DNA of 64,000 nucleotides from Desulfovibrio sp. JY (GCA_021730285.1 CP082962.1:372001-436000), one strand, 5' to 3'; shown: positions 37,738 through 46,993, counted from the first letter of the stretch. Notes: generated by a model not told the origin, from the sequence alone. Program-made: numbers and translations.

Positions 37738-38916
37738 ATGAGCGTGGCCCCTACGTTTACCCATAAGGTCATTGTCGTCCTCGGCGTTGCCCTGTTCGTG
37801 TGCCTGATCTGCCTGCCCGTGGCCGACCATATCTTCGACCTGGCCCCGGACGTGTATCTGATGGAGAACGATCCCAACCAGCTGCCGGACTTCTCGCTGT
37901 CCCAGCTTTTCAAATCCTTCAACGTGCTCCAGCGCGGCTATCTGGAAAAGACATTCGGCTTCCGCCGGGAGCTGGTCCGCCTGGAAAATATCCTCGACAT
38001 CTTCCTGTTGCGCTCCTCCAACCAGTACCAGACCGTCATCAAGGGCCAGGGCGACTGGCTGTTCCTGTCCCAGGAAAACAACGAGCTCAACGTCATCCAG
38101 GACTTCCGGGCGGTGAAGCTTTTCACCCCGGCCCAACTGGCCCGTTGGGTCAAGGTCTACAAGGACCGGCAGGACTGGCTGGCCGAGCGCGGCATCCGCT
38201 ACCTGATCGTGGTCGCGCCCAACAAGCACACCGTGTATCCGGAATTCCTGCCGCCGCAGTATAACAAGGTGAGCCCCATAAGCCGCACCGACCAGATCGT
38301 GAACGCGCTGACCGGGGCGGGCGTCGAGGTCCTCGATCTGCGGCCCATCATGGCCAAGGTCAAACGCCAGGCCCTGGCCTACTACCGCACCGACACCCAC
38401 TGGACGACGTTCGGGGCCTTTGCCGGGTATGTGGCGATCATGAAGCGCCTGGACAAGTGGTTCCCGCAGTTCGAACCGGAAATCCGGGGGGATTTCGACA
38501 TCAGCATCACCCCGGACCTCAGCGGCGGCCTGGCCAGCATGCTGGCCCTCGGCGACTTTTTCCCCGAAAGCCGGGTGACCTTCACGCCGCGTTTCACGCG
38601 TAAGGCCGTGGCCACCACCGAGGCCCGTCCCACCCCGCCCTACTTCCAGCCCACCGTGATCATGGACACCCATGATCCCTCCAAGCCCACGGCCGTGATC
38701 TTCCGGGATTCCTTCGCCCACGAACTGGTCCCCTTCCTGGCCGAACATTTCAACAAGTCCATCTTCCTGTGGCCCTACCCCGCCACGTCACGCGATATCC
38801 GCTTTTTCGACAAGAAGCTGATCGAAAAGGAAAAGCCGGCCCTGGTCATGGACGAATTCGTGGAACGCTACTTCACCGAATTTCCGCCCACGCCACAAAA
38901 GCCCGCCAAGAAGTGA
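37738..38916 (+). CDS. AlgX/AlgJ-like SGNH O-acetyltransferase
   Basis: 392 residues. One N-terminal membrane anchor (about 10-32) followed by a periplasmic SGNH-fold domain: YYRTDTHWTTFGA (about 217-229) carries the Asp-x-His pair and FRDSFAHELVPF (about 322-333) the candidate nucleophilic Ser. It would accept acetyl groups from the AlgI-like protein encoded just upstream. No alginate polymerase or epimerase genes are nearby, so the polymer is not alginate by context. Confidence 0.85.
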   Translation: MSVAPTFTHKVIVVLGVALFVCLICLPVADHIFDLAPDVYLMENDPNQLPDFSLSQLFKSFNVLQRGYLEKTFGFRRELVRLENILDIFLLRSSNQYQTVIKGQGDWLFLSQENNELNVIQDFRAVKLFTPAQLARWVKVYKDRQDWLAERGIRYLIVVAPNKHTVYPEFLPPQYNKVSPISRTDQIVNALTGAGVEVLDLRPIMAKVKRQALAYYRTDTHWTTFGAFAGYVAIMKRLDKWFPQFEPEIRGDFDISITPDLSGGLASMLALGDFFPESRVTFTPRFTRKAVATTEARPTPPYFQPTVIMDTHDPSKPTAVIFRDSFAHELVPFLAEHFNKSIFLWPYPATSRDIRFFDKKLIEKEKPALVMDEFVERYFTEFPPTPQKPAKK

Positions 38917-38938
38917 CCGGCCGCCCGGGAGCCCGCCT

Positions 38939-39517
38939 ATGGACCATGTCCGCGCCTTTGTGGGCCTTGCCCTGCCGCAGTCCTGCCAGGATATGGCCGG
39001 CAGGCTCGGGACGGCGCTCGCGCCGCTGTGCCGCGGCCGCATGAGCCGGGTGCGGGCCGGACAAGCCCACATCACCCTCAAGTTCCTCGGGGAGACGCCC
39101 GTTACGGGGCCTGCCGGCATCGAGGCCGTTGGCGAGGCGCTGGCCGGCATACGGTTCGCGCCTTTTCGTCTGGACCTTGCCGGCGGCGGTTTTTTCCCGG
39201 GCCCGAAACGGCCCCGGGTGGTCTGGGCCGGACTGCGGGAAGGGGCGCCGGAATGCCGGGAACTCGCCGCAGCCGTGGACGCGGCCCTGGCCCCGCTCGG
39301 CATCGCGCCGGAAGACACCCCCTTTGCCGCCCACCTGACCCTGGCCCGGATAGGCGAACCGGAACGCGGCGGCGACTGGCCGGCCATGCTGGCGCTGCTG
39401 ACGCAGGCGCAGTGGCCGCCCGTGCCCGTTGCCGCCGTGACGCTGTGGCGTTCGGTGCTTTCGGAGCATGGCGCGCGCCACGAGGTGCTGCGGGAATTTC
39501 CGGCCACGGCGGCCTAA
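38939..39517 (+). CDS. thpR: RNA 2',3'-cyclic phosphodiesterase
   Basis: 192 residues, 2H phosphoesterase (LigT/ThpR). The two HxT/S motifs are present: HITLKFLG (about 44-51) and HLTLARIG (about 130-137). It opens 2',3'-cyclic phosphates at RNA ends and has reversible 2'-5' ligase activity in vitro. It starts 22 bases after the AlgX-like gene on the same strand and is probably the last gene of that transcript, though unrelated in function. Confidence 0.92.
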   Translation: MDHVRAFVGLALPQSCQDMAGRLGTALAPLCRGRMSRVRAGQAHITLKFLGETPVTGPAGIEAVGEALAGIRFAPFRLDLAGGGFFPGPKRPRVVWAGLREGAPECRELAAAVDAALAPLGIAPEDTPFAAHLTLARIGEPERGGDWPAMLALLTQAQWPPVPVAAVTLWRSVLSEHGARHEVLREFPATAA

Positions 39518-39539
39518 GCGGCTGCGGCCCCTCGCCCAC

Positions 39540-39600
39540 AAAAAAACCGCCTCCGGGGAAGCGACGAAAACGGGCGCGAGCGCGCGACGTCTGGAGGCGG
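39540..39600 (-). terminator. Terminator of the sigma-54-driven gene
   Basis: CCGCCTCC (39547-39554) pairs with GGAGGCGG (39593-39600); on the minus strand the stem is followed by seven T (39546-39540). The 38-base loop holds further GC-rich pairs. It lies 62 bases past the stop at 39663. Confidence 0.65.
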
Positions 39601-39662
39601 AGCGGAGCCGGCGGCGGCACGCCGGCCCCGTCCTGCAGGGGAATACGCGCCGGTGCGAATTA

Positions 39663-40151
39663 TTAGATGTAATCGCCCCGGTTGAATTTGATCTTTTCGG
39701 TTACGGTCATGACTTCCAGTTCGTTGACCAGGGAACCGAGCCCCGTGTTGGCATCGCTTGGCAGATCGTCCTTGAGCTGCTTGACGCCGGTTTCAATGTT
39801 TTCCAGCACCCCATAGGCCTGCTTGAGGGAATCCCCCCCGGAGCCCGAGGCCAGCTGATCGGCATAGTCTTCCCACTTGGCCAGCAGGGAGTCCATGTTT
39901 TTCATAACCGCCTGCTCTTCTTCGCTGAGTTGACCCGAAGCCTCGGCAGCGTCCGTGCCTTGCGCGGCGGACACATCCAGGGCGGCATAGCCGGCCAGGG
40001 GAGGCGCCGTAAGCCCCGAATCCTGGGTCGACTGGCCATCGCCGACTTTCTTGGCCAAAAGCGCCGCGAAGGCGTCCGAACCGTCCTTCGTCCCAGCGGA
40101 CTTGGCCGCAGTCTGCTGCAGGGCGGTCAATTGGTCATTTTGGATTTTCAT
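39663..40151 (-). CDS. Hypothetical protein under sigma-54 control
   Basis: 162 residues, start MKIQNDQLTALQQ behind GGGGGAAGG. No signal peptide or membrane segment. Low-complexity Ala/Gly/Ser/Asp N-terminal half, then a helical, acidic C-terminal half ending EKIKFNRGDYI. The style (short conserved N terminus, disordered middle, helical end) resembles flagellar export substrates or chaperone-like proteins, but no family is recognised. It has a near-perfect sigma-54 promoter and its own terminator. Confidence 0.75.
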   Translation of the reverse strand: MKIQNDQLTALQQTAAKSAGTKDGSDAFAALLAKKVGDGQSTQDSGLTAPPLAGYAALDVSAAQGTDAAEASGQLSEEEQAVMKNMDSLLAKWEDYADQLASGSGGDSLKQAYGVLENIETGVKQLKDDLPSDANTGLGSLVNELEVMTVTEKIKFNRGDYI

Positions 40152-40185
40152 CGGCCTTCCCCCGCGTTAACGTTTCTTTTCGGCA

Positions 40186-40201
40186 TGCAAGGAGCCTGCC
40201 A
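40186..40201 (-). promoter_or_regulatory. Sigma-54 promoter
   Basis: On the minus strand TGGCAGG, four bases, TTGCA, with GG and GC exactly ten bases apart. One mismatch to the RpoN consensus TGGCACG-N4-TTGCA. The start site would be near 40175, about 24 bases before the ATG at 40151. Confidence 0.75.
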
Positions 40202-40355
40202 GCTCCCGATATTCCATGAACATGCTGATATTACTAAAAATTATTTTTTCGTAACCAGGCAAATTTTGCCCCGTCGCAGGTCTTGCGCGTTGCTCGGCGT
40301 TTGATTGCATAAGACAGGTGAAACGCCTTGTCTATTGCCATCCACTTTGGCATCT

Positions 40356-40391
40356 TTGCCCGACCGGGCTTGTCCCATACTTTTCGGACAA
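40356..40391 (+). promoter_or_regulatory. Possible uspA promoter with overlapping operator
   Basis: TTGCCC (40356-40361), 16 bases, TACTTT (40378-40383). An inverted repeat TTGTCC/GGACAA (40370-40375 with 40386-40391) straddles the -10 box, the right geometry for a repressor site. Both are weak singly. Confidence 0.35.
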
Positions 40392-40444
40392 TATCGCCGG
40401 GACTTAAGCGGAAGCAAGCCTGGTCAAACCAAGGAGGCGCTGCC

Positions 40445-40894
40445 ATGCCAGCCCTGAAAAAAATTCTGTGCGCCGTGGATTTCTCCGAGGGCTCCCCGCT
40501 CGTGGCCGAATACGCGGCCACGCTGGCCCGGGCCGCCAAGGCCGAGATCATCTGCGTCTACGTGGCCCCGTCCCTGGCCGAATACGTGGGCTTCAACGTG
40601 CCCCAGGCCGCGCTCGACACCTTTGTCGGCGACGTGGTCGCCTCGGCCGAAACCACCATGAACGATTTCACCACCGAGAACTTCAAGGACCTGCCGGCGC
40701 GCGGCCTGGTGCTGACCGGCTACCCGGCCGAGGAGATCCTCAAGGCCGCCGACAGCCAGCATGCCGACATGATCGTCATGGGCACCCACGGCCGCACCGG
40801 CATCGACCGGATCATCTTCGGCTCCGTGGCCGAAAAGGTGGTCAAAACCGCCACCTGCCCCGTGCTCACCGTCAAGCCGCACGCGGCAGCCTAG
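40445..40894 (+). CDS. Universal stress protein (UspA family)
   Basis: 149 residues, one Usp domain. ATP-binding signature GTHGRTGIDRIIFGSVAEKVV (about 117-137 region; GxHGRxG-x9-GSVAEKV form) indicates the nucleotide-binding subclass. N-terminal KKILCAVDFSEGSPLVAEYA is typical. Cytosolic, usually dimeric; role in stress survival. Start at MPALKKIL with AAGGAGG before it; 39 upstream in-frame codons rejected. Confidence 0.92.
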   Translation: MPALKKILCAVDFSEGSPLVAEYAATLARAAKAEIICVYVAPSLAEYVGFNVPQAALDTFVGDVVASAETTMNDFTTENFKDLPARGLVLTGYPAEEILKAADSQHADMIVMGTHGRTGIDRIIFGSVAEKVVKTATCPVLTVKPHAAA

Positions 40895-40931
40895 GGTTAC
40901 GCCCGTTAAAAATTAAGTATTCGAGCATATC

Positions 40932-40965
40932 GCCCTCGAGATCCGTCTACGCTGATCTCGAGGGC
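40932..40965. repeat. Perfect 12-bp inverted repeat between uspA and hisC
   Basis: GCCCTCGAGATC (40932-40943) and GATCTCGAGGGC (40954-40965) pair perfectly over a ten-base loop. There is no T-tract on either strand, so it is not a standard terminator. It could be an operator for hisC or a 3'-end stabiliser for uspA mRNA. Confidence 0.65.
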
Positions 40966-41015
40966 ACGACCCGAGCAACCACTATAGAGCCTATCGCAAT
41001 ACGGAGCCGTCGTTC

Positions 41016-42125
41016 ATGCAGCCAAGCGACCGTGTCCGCGAGGCGGTGCGGGGATTCACCCCGTACGCTCCCGGACTATCCATGGAAGAGATCAGGGAGC
41101 GCTACGGGCTGACCCGCGTGGTCAAACTCGCCAGCAATGAAAACCCCCTTGGGGCCTCGCCGCTCGTCAAGCGCGTGCTGGCCAGAAAGGGCGACATGGT
41201 CTTCCGCTACCCCAGGGCCGGCAATCCGGCCCTGGTGGCGGCCCTGGCCGCCCATCACAAGGTGCCCCGCGAATGCGTGGTGGCCGGCAACGGCTCGGAC
41301 GAGATCATCGACCTGCTCGTGCGCGTCACCTGCGAGCCGGGCAAAAGCAATGTGGTGGCCTTTTCGCCCTGCTTTTCCATCTACGTGCAGCAGACCAAGC
41401 TGTGCGGCGTGACCTTGCGCCAGGCGCCGCTCAAGGCCGATTTCAGCTTCGACCTGCCGGGGCTTCGCGCGGCCTGCGACGACGACACCGCCCTGGTCTT
41501 TCTGACCAATCCCGACAACCCCTCGGGCCATGCCGTGCCGGCCGAGGAGGTGCTCGCCTTTGCCCGGTCCCTGCCGCCCAGGGCGCTGCTCGTGGTCGAC
41601 GAGGCCTATGCCGAATTCGCCGAGCCGGCGGCCGAATATTCCGTGCTGCCCCGGTTTGGCCAATGCGACAACGTGGTCGTGCTGCACACCTTTTCCAAGC
41701 TCTTCGGCCTGGCCGGGCTGCGGCTCGGCATCGGCGTCATGCCGGACTGGCTGGCCGATTACCTGCTGCGGGTGCGGCTCCCTTTCAGCGTCAACCTGCT
41801 GGCCGAGGCCGCCGGCATGGCCGCCCTCGAGGACACCGCCTTTTTGCAGGCCAGCCTCGATACCGTGGTCCGGGGCCGCAAGCTGCTGACCGAAAAGCTC
41901 ACGCAGCTCGGCTGCCATGTCTATCCGTCCCAGGCCAACTTCCTGATGTTAAAGCCCCCGGTCCCCGCCCTGGAACTCTTCGAGGCGCTTTTGAAGCGCG
42001 GCATCATCGTGCGGGCGCTCAAGAGCTACGGCCTGCCCGAACTGTTGCGCGTGAGCATCGGCAACGACGAGGAAAACGCCATGTTTCTGGCCGCAATAAA
42101 GGACGCCATCGAACATGGCTTCTGA
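41016..42125 (+). CDS. hisC: Histidinol-phosphate aminotransferase
   Basis: 369 residues, class II PLP aminotransferase. LASNENPLGASPL (about 38-50), TNPDNPSG (about 168-175), DEAYAEF, and the PLP lysine in HTFSKLFGLAGLRLG (about 227-241). It converts imidazole-acetol phosphate to histidinol phosphate with glutamate. Related aromatic aminotransferases share these motifs, but the ends fit HisC. It overlaps cmk by 11 bases, a pairing known from Desulfovibrio-type genomes. Confidence 0.9.
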   Translation: MQPSDRVREAVRGFTPYAPGLSMEEIRERYGLTRVVKLASNENPLGASPLVKRVLARKGDMVFRYPRAGNPALVAALAAHHKVPRECVVAGNGSDEIIDLLVRVTCEPGKSNVVAFSPCFSIYVQQTKLCGVTLRQAPLKADFSFDLPGLRAACDDDTALVFLTNPDNPSGHAVPAEEVLAFARSLPPRALLVVDEAYAEFAEPAAEYSVLPRFGQCDNVVVLHTFSKLFGLAGLRLGIGVMPDWLADYLLRVRLPFSVNLLAEAAGMAALEDTAFLQASLDTVVRGRKLLTEKLTQLGCHVYPSQANFLMLKPPVPALELFEALLKRGIIVRALKSYGLPELLRVSIGNDEENAMFLAAIKDAIEHGF

Positions 42126-42783
42126 TATGCGCCGCATCGTGACCATCGACGGCCCGGCCGGGGCGGGCAAGACCACCGTTTCCCGCCGGGCCGCCGGGGC
42201 CCTTGGCGTGGCCTACCTGGACACCGGGGCCATGTTCCGGGGGCTCGCCCTCGCCCTGGGGGAAGGCGGGCATGCGCTGCCCGAGGCGACCATCGACGCA
42301 AAACTTGCCGCCATGGTCTTCGCTCTCAAGGGCTCCGGCGCGGACACCGTGCTGCTGGTCGACGGCGCGCCCCTGCCCGATGCCGCCCGCACCGAGCAGG
42401 TCGGCGGCTGGGCCTCGAACCTGGCCGTTTTGCCCGTGGTCCGGCGGCGGCTGCGGCTGGCCCAGCAGGCCCTTGGCGCGGCCACGGACCTCCTGGCCGA
42501 AGGCCGCGACATGGGCACGGTGGTCTTCCCCGAGGCGCGCCACAAGTTTTTCCTCACCGCCAGGCCCGAGGTCAGGGCCGAGCGCCGCGTGCTCCAGCTT
42601 ACCGCCCTGGGCAAGCCGGCCGACTACGAGGCCATTTTGGCGGCCATCCGCCGCCGCGACGCGAAGGACCAGGGCCGGGCCGAAGCGCCGCTTGTGGCCG
42701 CCCCGGACGCCCTGGTCATCGACACCTCGGAGCTGACCGAGGACGCGGTGGTGGCCCGCATCGTGGCCGCGGCCGCCGTCTGA
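42115..42783 (+). CDS. cmk: Cytidylate kinase
   Basis: 222 residues. P-loop GPAGAGKTTVS (about 13-23), LDTGAMFRGLAL for CMP binding, GRDMGTVVFPEA and the lid RRRDAKDQGR (about 183-192). It phosphorylates CMP and dCMP. Two starts are possible: 42115 (MASDMRR), overlapping hisC, or 42127 (MRRIVTIDG) just after the hisC stop; neither has a clear Shine-Dalgarno. Coupled to hisC. Confidence 0.93.
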   Translation: MASDMRRIVTIDGPAGAGKTTVSRRAAGALGVAYLDTGAMFRGLALALGEGGHALPEATIDAKLAAMVFALKGSGADTVLLVDGAPLPDAARTEQVGGWASNLAVLPVVRRRLRLAQQALGAATDLLAEGRDMGTVVFPEARHKFFLTARPEVRAERRVLQLTALGKPADYEAILAAIRRRDAKDQGRAEAPLVAAPDALVIDTSELTEDAVVARIVAAAAV

Positions 42784-42898
42784 CGCCCGCCGGCAGGACA
42801 CGCCCCCTTCCCCCTGGCGCTCCGGCCCCGCCATGGCCTATGATCGGGCAGCGGCCTGCCGCCGTCCCTGCAACGCCAACCCCTGCCCCGGAGCGCCC

Positions 42899-44158
42899 AT
42901 GACCGCATTCCGCCTGGATATCCGCCGGGCCGCATCCCTGGCCCAGGCGGCCCGGGCCCTGGCCGACGTCCTGCCCGCCTATGCCCACGTTTTTCCCGCC
43001 GACCGGGCCGCGCCCATCCTGGTCAAGCCCAATCTCAACGCCAACATGAACGCGCTGACCGGCAACACCACGGATTTGCGCCTGCTCTGCGCCCTGCTCG
43101 GGTACCTGCGCGACGCCGGCTACAGCGACGTCACGGTCGGCGAGGGGACCAATTCCGGCTTTTACCGCAACAGGATCGGCGTCATCGGGCGGCTTATGGT
43201 GGACAAGGCGGCGGCGCGCTTCGGCTGCCCGGTGCTGGACCTCAACGACGCCCCGGGCCGGCCCGTGGCCTTTGAAAACGGGGTCACGGCCATGGTGGCC
43301 GCGCCGGTGGTCGATGCGGCGCTGGTCATCAACCTGCCCAAGCTCAAGACCCATTTCGAGGCCGGCATGTCCGTATGCCTCAAAAACCTCATGGGCTGCC
43401 TGGTCGGCCAGGAAAACAAGAAAAAGACCCACCAGAGCCTGGCCGCCAACATCGTCAACCTGAACCTCGCCGTGCGCCCGGGCCTGCATATCGTGGACGC
43501 CCTCGTCGCCATGGAGGGGCTCGGCCCCACGCGCGGCACGCCGCTGCGCCTGGACACGCTGATTGTCGGGGAAAATCCCTACCTGATCGACCTGGCCTGC
43601 GCCAAAATGGCCGAATTCCCGGCCGAGAAGGTGCGGCCCCTGGCCGAGGCCCGCCGACGAGGCCTGGTCACGCCGGCAATGGACGCCTTTTGCGACGGAC
43701 GCGCCCTGCCGCTTCTAGCCGGGCGTCCGTTCGCCCCGCCGGTCGCCGGCAGGATCGCGAGCTTCATCCACAGCCCGGTCCGGCAGAAGTATTTCCTGGC
43801 CGTGCGCAACACGGCCCTTTTCCGCTACCTGGCCGGCACGGACTGGTTCGGGGCGCTGCTTTTCAAGACGGGCCTGCGGCAGGACGTTTTTTGCCGCGAG
43901 GAGATGCGCTGCGACGGGCTCAGCCTTGACCGGGCGGCCTGCGACGACTGCGGGGTGTGCCGGGATTTCTGCCCGTCCGGCCTGGACCCGGCAGAGGTTG
44001 CCGCGCAGGGCGGGCATCCGGACTGCCTGGGCTGCCTGTACTGCTTTCTGACCTGTCCGCGAAAGGCCCTGGCCTTTCATGGCGAACAGGGCTTTCTGGC
44101 CGAACAGCTGCGCCAATACGACGCCCTGGTCCGGGCTCTCGGCCGCCCCGGGCGGTGA
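42899..44158 (+). CDS. DUF362 domain protein with C-terminal 4Fe-4S ferredoxin domain
   Basis: 419 residues. The DUF362 region covers about 10-300 (PILVKPNLN; NLPKLKTHFEAGMSVCLKNL; conserved Lys, Thr and His). The C terminus has two Cys clusters, CDDCGVCRDFCPSG (about 346-359) and CLGCLYCFLTCPRKAL (about 376-391), which fit two 4Fe-4S clusters although spacing in the second is unusual. Redox role, substrate unknown. Start at MTAFRLDIRRA by CGGAG; 22 upstream codons rejected. Confidence 0.85.
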   Translation: MTAFRLDIRRAASLAQAARALADVLPAYAHVFPADRAAPILVKPNLNANMNALTGNTTDLRLLCALLGYLRDAGYSDVTVGEGTNSGFYRNRIGVIGRLMVDKAAARFGCPVLDLNDAPGRPVAFENGVTAMVAAPVVDAALVINLPKLKTHFEAGMSVCLKNLMGCLVGQENKKKTHQSLAANIVNLNLAVRPGLHIVDALVAMEGLGPTRGTPLRLDTLIVGENPYLIDLACAKMAEFPAEKVRPLAEARRRGLVTPAMDAFCDGRALPLLAGRPFAPPVAGRIASFIHSPVRQKYFLAVRNTALFRYLAGTDWFGALLFKTGLRQDVFCREEMRCDGLSLDRAACDDCGVCRDFCPSGLDPAEVAAQGGHPDCLGCLYCFLTCPRKALAFHGEQGFLAEQLRQYDALVRALGRPGR

Positions 44159-44240
44159 CGCGCCGCCCCGGTTCGGCATTCCCCCCGAAGCGGGGGGGCT
44201 TCCCCGTCCTGGCCAGGGCACGGACGAGGCCTCCCGATCG

Positions 44241-44320
44241 GGACTGGACCGCCCGGCCGTCGAAGCGGACGGTCCAGTCCGACAAGACGTAAGAAGGGGA
44301 CCTTCCAGGGAAAGTCCCCT
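44241..44320. terminator. Two hairpins between converging genes
   Basis: GGACTGGACCG/CGGTCCAGTCC (44241-44251 with 44270-44280) and AGGGGAC/GTCCCCT (44295-44301 with 44314-44320). They lie between the DUF362 gene and the chemoreceptor gene and probably terminate both, although no T-tract follows either stem. Confidence 0.45.
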
Positions 44321-44347
44321 CCGCCGGCGCGGCGTTCCGCTGCCTTC

Positions 44348-46384
44348 TCAGGCCTTGCGCAGCTTTTCGATAATCTGATCCATGTCGCCGGACAGGTCGG
44401 CCAGGGCGTGCACGGCCTGGGCGGATTCGTGCATGCCGGAGCTGGTGGATTCCACCACCTCGCTGACCTCGTTCATGGCCTTGTTGATCTGCTCGGCCGC
44501 GGCCGACTGTTGTTCGGCGGCGGCGGCGATGCCGGCCACCTCCCGGGCGCTGGTCTCGGCCAGATCGAGAATCTCGCGCAACACGCCGCCGGACTTCTCG
44601 GCCAGCCCGGTGGCCTCGGACACGGCCACGGCCGCCTTGTCCACATTCTCGATATTGCCGGCCACGGACTGCTGGATGCTGACAATGGCCTGCCCCACTT
44701 CCTTGGTGGCGGTCATGGTCTTTTCGGCGAGCTTGCGCACCTCGTCGGCCACGACCGCGAAGCCGCGTCCGGCCTCGCCAGCCCGGGCGGCCTCGATGGC
44801 GGCATTTAAGGCCAGCAGGTTGGTCTGGTCGGCGATGTCGGAGATGACGGACATGACGCGGCCGATGGCCTGGGTCTGTTCGCCCAGCGCGCTCATGGCG
44901 GTCTTGAGGTCCGTGGACACGGTGTTGACCCGGCCGATGGAACGCACGGAATCCTCGACCACGGAGCTCCCGGCCGAGGCCTTGGACTTGGTGTCATCGG
45001 CGGACTGGGCGGCCCGGGAGGCGTTCTTGGCCACGTCGAGCACGGTGGACGTCATCTGGGAGATGGCTTCCACCACCTCGCGCAGGCGGTCGCGCTGTTG
45101 GTCGGCGCCGCTGCGCACATGATCCACCTGGTTTTCCAGCTCGCCCGAGGCGTCGATGATGCTCTCGACCACATGGCCGAGCTGATCGGCCGCCTCCAGC
45201 ATTCCTTCCCGCTTGGCCACCTCGGCCTGTTCCCGGGCCTGTTCGGCCTCCTTGCGGGCGATCTCGGCCTGGGCCGCCTCCTCGCCGGCTTCCTGGCTCA
45301 TGATCTCGGCCTCGGCGATCTTGGCCTTAAGGCCCGACACCATCTTCTCGATGGCGCCGACAAGGTCGCCCATCTCGCCGGAAAAACGCCCTTGTGGCTT
45401 GGCCTCCAAGTCGCCCTTGGCCACCTTGCGGGCCAGCTCGATGACTCGGCGCAACGGCGAGGTCATGCCCCGGGCGGTGAAAAATCCCACCACCAGCACC
45501 ACCAGGGCCACCACGCTGGACGCGGCCAGCACGGAATAGAAGATGGTGCGTTCCGTGGCCGCGATACCGTCGCGCTCGCTGCCGATAAAAAGCATGCCCG
45601 TGATCTTGCCGTCGGCCCCGACCATGGGCCAGTAGGCCGTGTTGTAGTCCCGGCCGATGATCTTGTTGATCTTGAGGAAGCGATTGCCCTTGGTGATGAC
45701 CGTATCGAGCACCTCGGGGTTGTCCATGCGGGTGCCGATGGCCCGCTTGCCGCCGCGCTCGATGGTGGTGGCCACGCGGGTATCGCCGTAAAAGATGGTG
45801 CATTCCGTGCCGAGCACCTTCTTGATCTCATCCACGAAGGCATTGCTGGAGGAAAGGTTGATGCCCGTGGTCACGGTGCCGATCACCTTGCCGTCCACCC
45901 TGACGGGACACCCGGCACGCAGCGAAAACTTGACGGCCGTGCCTTCTTCCAGCCCAAGCGAGGCCTGTCCGGTCAGAGCCTTTTGCACGTTGATCTGTTT
46001 CTTGATGGAATCGCCCGATTTCGGCGAATGGCTGCGGGCCAGGACCACGCCCTGGGCATTGGCGATGGTCACGAACTGAATGCGCAATTCCCGTTGGGCC
46101 TCTTTGGCGATCTCCACCAGCTTGGCCTTGTCCCCAGCCGCAACGGCCGCCACCACATCGGGGCGCGTGGCCAGCATGAACGTCGCGCCCTTGACCTCCT
46201 GCCCGGCCTGCTTGAGCATGAAGTCCACGGCGTCGGCCTTGCTGTTGATCTGCTGCTGGCTGATGCGGTTGAGCCCGGCGGAGAGGTAATGGTGTACGGT
46301 CAGGGAGATGGCCGCCGTGAGCAGGAGGACGGTAAAAAGGAGCAAGGCGATGATCTTGCCGGTGAGGGACAGTCGCAGTCGCAT
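44348..46384 (-). CDS. Methyl-accepting chemotaxis protein with Cache sensor
   Basis: 678 residues. Membrane helix at about 10-32, a large periplasmic double-Cache/Cache3-Cache2 domain (about 33-285; [37 protein letters not shown]), second helix (about 288-310), HAMP (about 312-365), a coiled-coil stalk rich in Glu/Ala and the signalling tip [20 protein letters not shown]. No CheR-binding pentapeptide at the C terminus. Ligand unknown, probably a small organic acid by sensor class. Start [10 protein letters not shown] set by GGAGGTG. Confidence 0.93.
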   Translation of the reverse strand: MRLRLSLTGKIIALLLFTVLLLTAAISLTVHHYLSAGLNRISQQQINSKADAVDFMLKQAGQEVKGATFMLATRPDVVAAVAAGDKAKLVEIAKEAQRELRIQFVTIANAQGVVLARSHSPKSGDSIKKQINVQKALTGQASLGLEEGTAVKFSLRAGCPVRVDGKVIGTVTTGINLSSSNAFVDEIKKVLGTECTIFYGDTRVATTIERGGKRAIGTRMDNPEVLDTVITKGNRFLKINKIIGRDYNTAYWPMVGADGKITGMLFIGSERDGIAATERTIFYSVLAASSVVALVVLVVGFFTARGMTSPLRRVIELARKVAKGDLEAKPQGRFSGEMGDLVGAIEKMVSGLKAKIAEAEIMSQEAGEEAAQAEIARKEAEQAREQAEVAKREGMLEAADQLGHVVESIIDASGELENQVDHVRSGADQQRDRLREVVEAISQMTSTVLDVAKNASRAAQSADDTKSKASAGSSVVEDSVRSIGRVNTVSTDLKTAMSALGEQTQAIGRVMSVISDIADQTNLLALNAAIEAARAGEAGRGFAVVADEVRKLAEKTMTATKEVGQAIVSIQQSVAGNIENVDKAAVAVSEATGLAEKSGGVLREILDLAETSAREVAGIAAAAEQQSAAAEQINKAMNEVSEVVESTSSGMHESAQAVHALADLSGDMDQIIEKLRKA

Positions 46385-46993
46385 ACGCACCTCCGATGGC
46401 CGCCGGGAGGTCCCGGGAGAGTCTTTTGTGAAAAAGGGAACCATCCATTGTTACAACATGAACGGACAGTAAGTGAAAATATCTTTCTTGCAAAGCCGCT
46501 TCGCGACGCGACAGGCGATTTGCCACTGTTTCGGCGCTTGAAAAATAATATTTTCACAAATCCCGACAATCCCAGTCCGCAACGGCACCCGGGCGAGCGC
46601 CATTGCGACAAAGGCAACAGCCCGGCATGTCGATAAAAAACGACACACCTGGCGGGAGAAAGAAAAAGTCGTATTTTTTGAAACACAAGACGATTGCGGA
46701 CGGCCGCGTTGCGGACAAAAGCGCAACACCAACCAGACGCGGCCGGCAACACTGCATGCCGCGCTTTGCCGCATCAGGATGCGGTCACAGCAGTGACGCC
46801 GCCGCGGGCGTCATCCGGAGAAAGCCTTACTACGGCACAGGCCGACCCTCCGCCCAGCCGGCGTCATCCGTCCGGGCGCGCCCGAACCTTTCTCTCTGCC
46901 GCCTCCCCGCGTGGCGCTCCCACGCCTGCCGCAGGGGAGATATTCTGCTCCAGTATTATAAAAAACACTATTTCTTTTTTTGACAATCCCGCC
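46385..46993 (-). other. Long intergenic region upstream of the chemoreceptor
   Basis: 609 bases, the longest gene-free stretch. It has a promoter with a paired inverted motif (46467-46558). An AAAAAACGAC / GTCGTATTTTTT inverted repeat lies at about 46634-46679. An AT-rich patch at 46956-46982 just downstream of the SH3 lipoprotein gene holds an imperfect AGTATTATAAAAAACACT palindrome. An open frame on the plus strand crosses the region but has no ribosome-binding site and is antisense to the lipoprotein gene. Confidence 0.45.
46467..46558 (-). promoter_or_regulatory. Chemoreceptor promoter with paired GTGAAAATAT operators
   Basis: On the minus strand TTGCAA (46494-46489), 16 bases, TACTGT (46472-46467). 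A 10-bp motif GTGAAAATAT (46474-46483, plus-strand reading) lies inside the spacer. Its perfect inverted copy ATATTTTCAC is 65 bases further upstream (46549-46558). One operator in the core promoter and one about six helical turns upstream suggests repression by looping. Confidence 0.4.
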
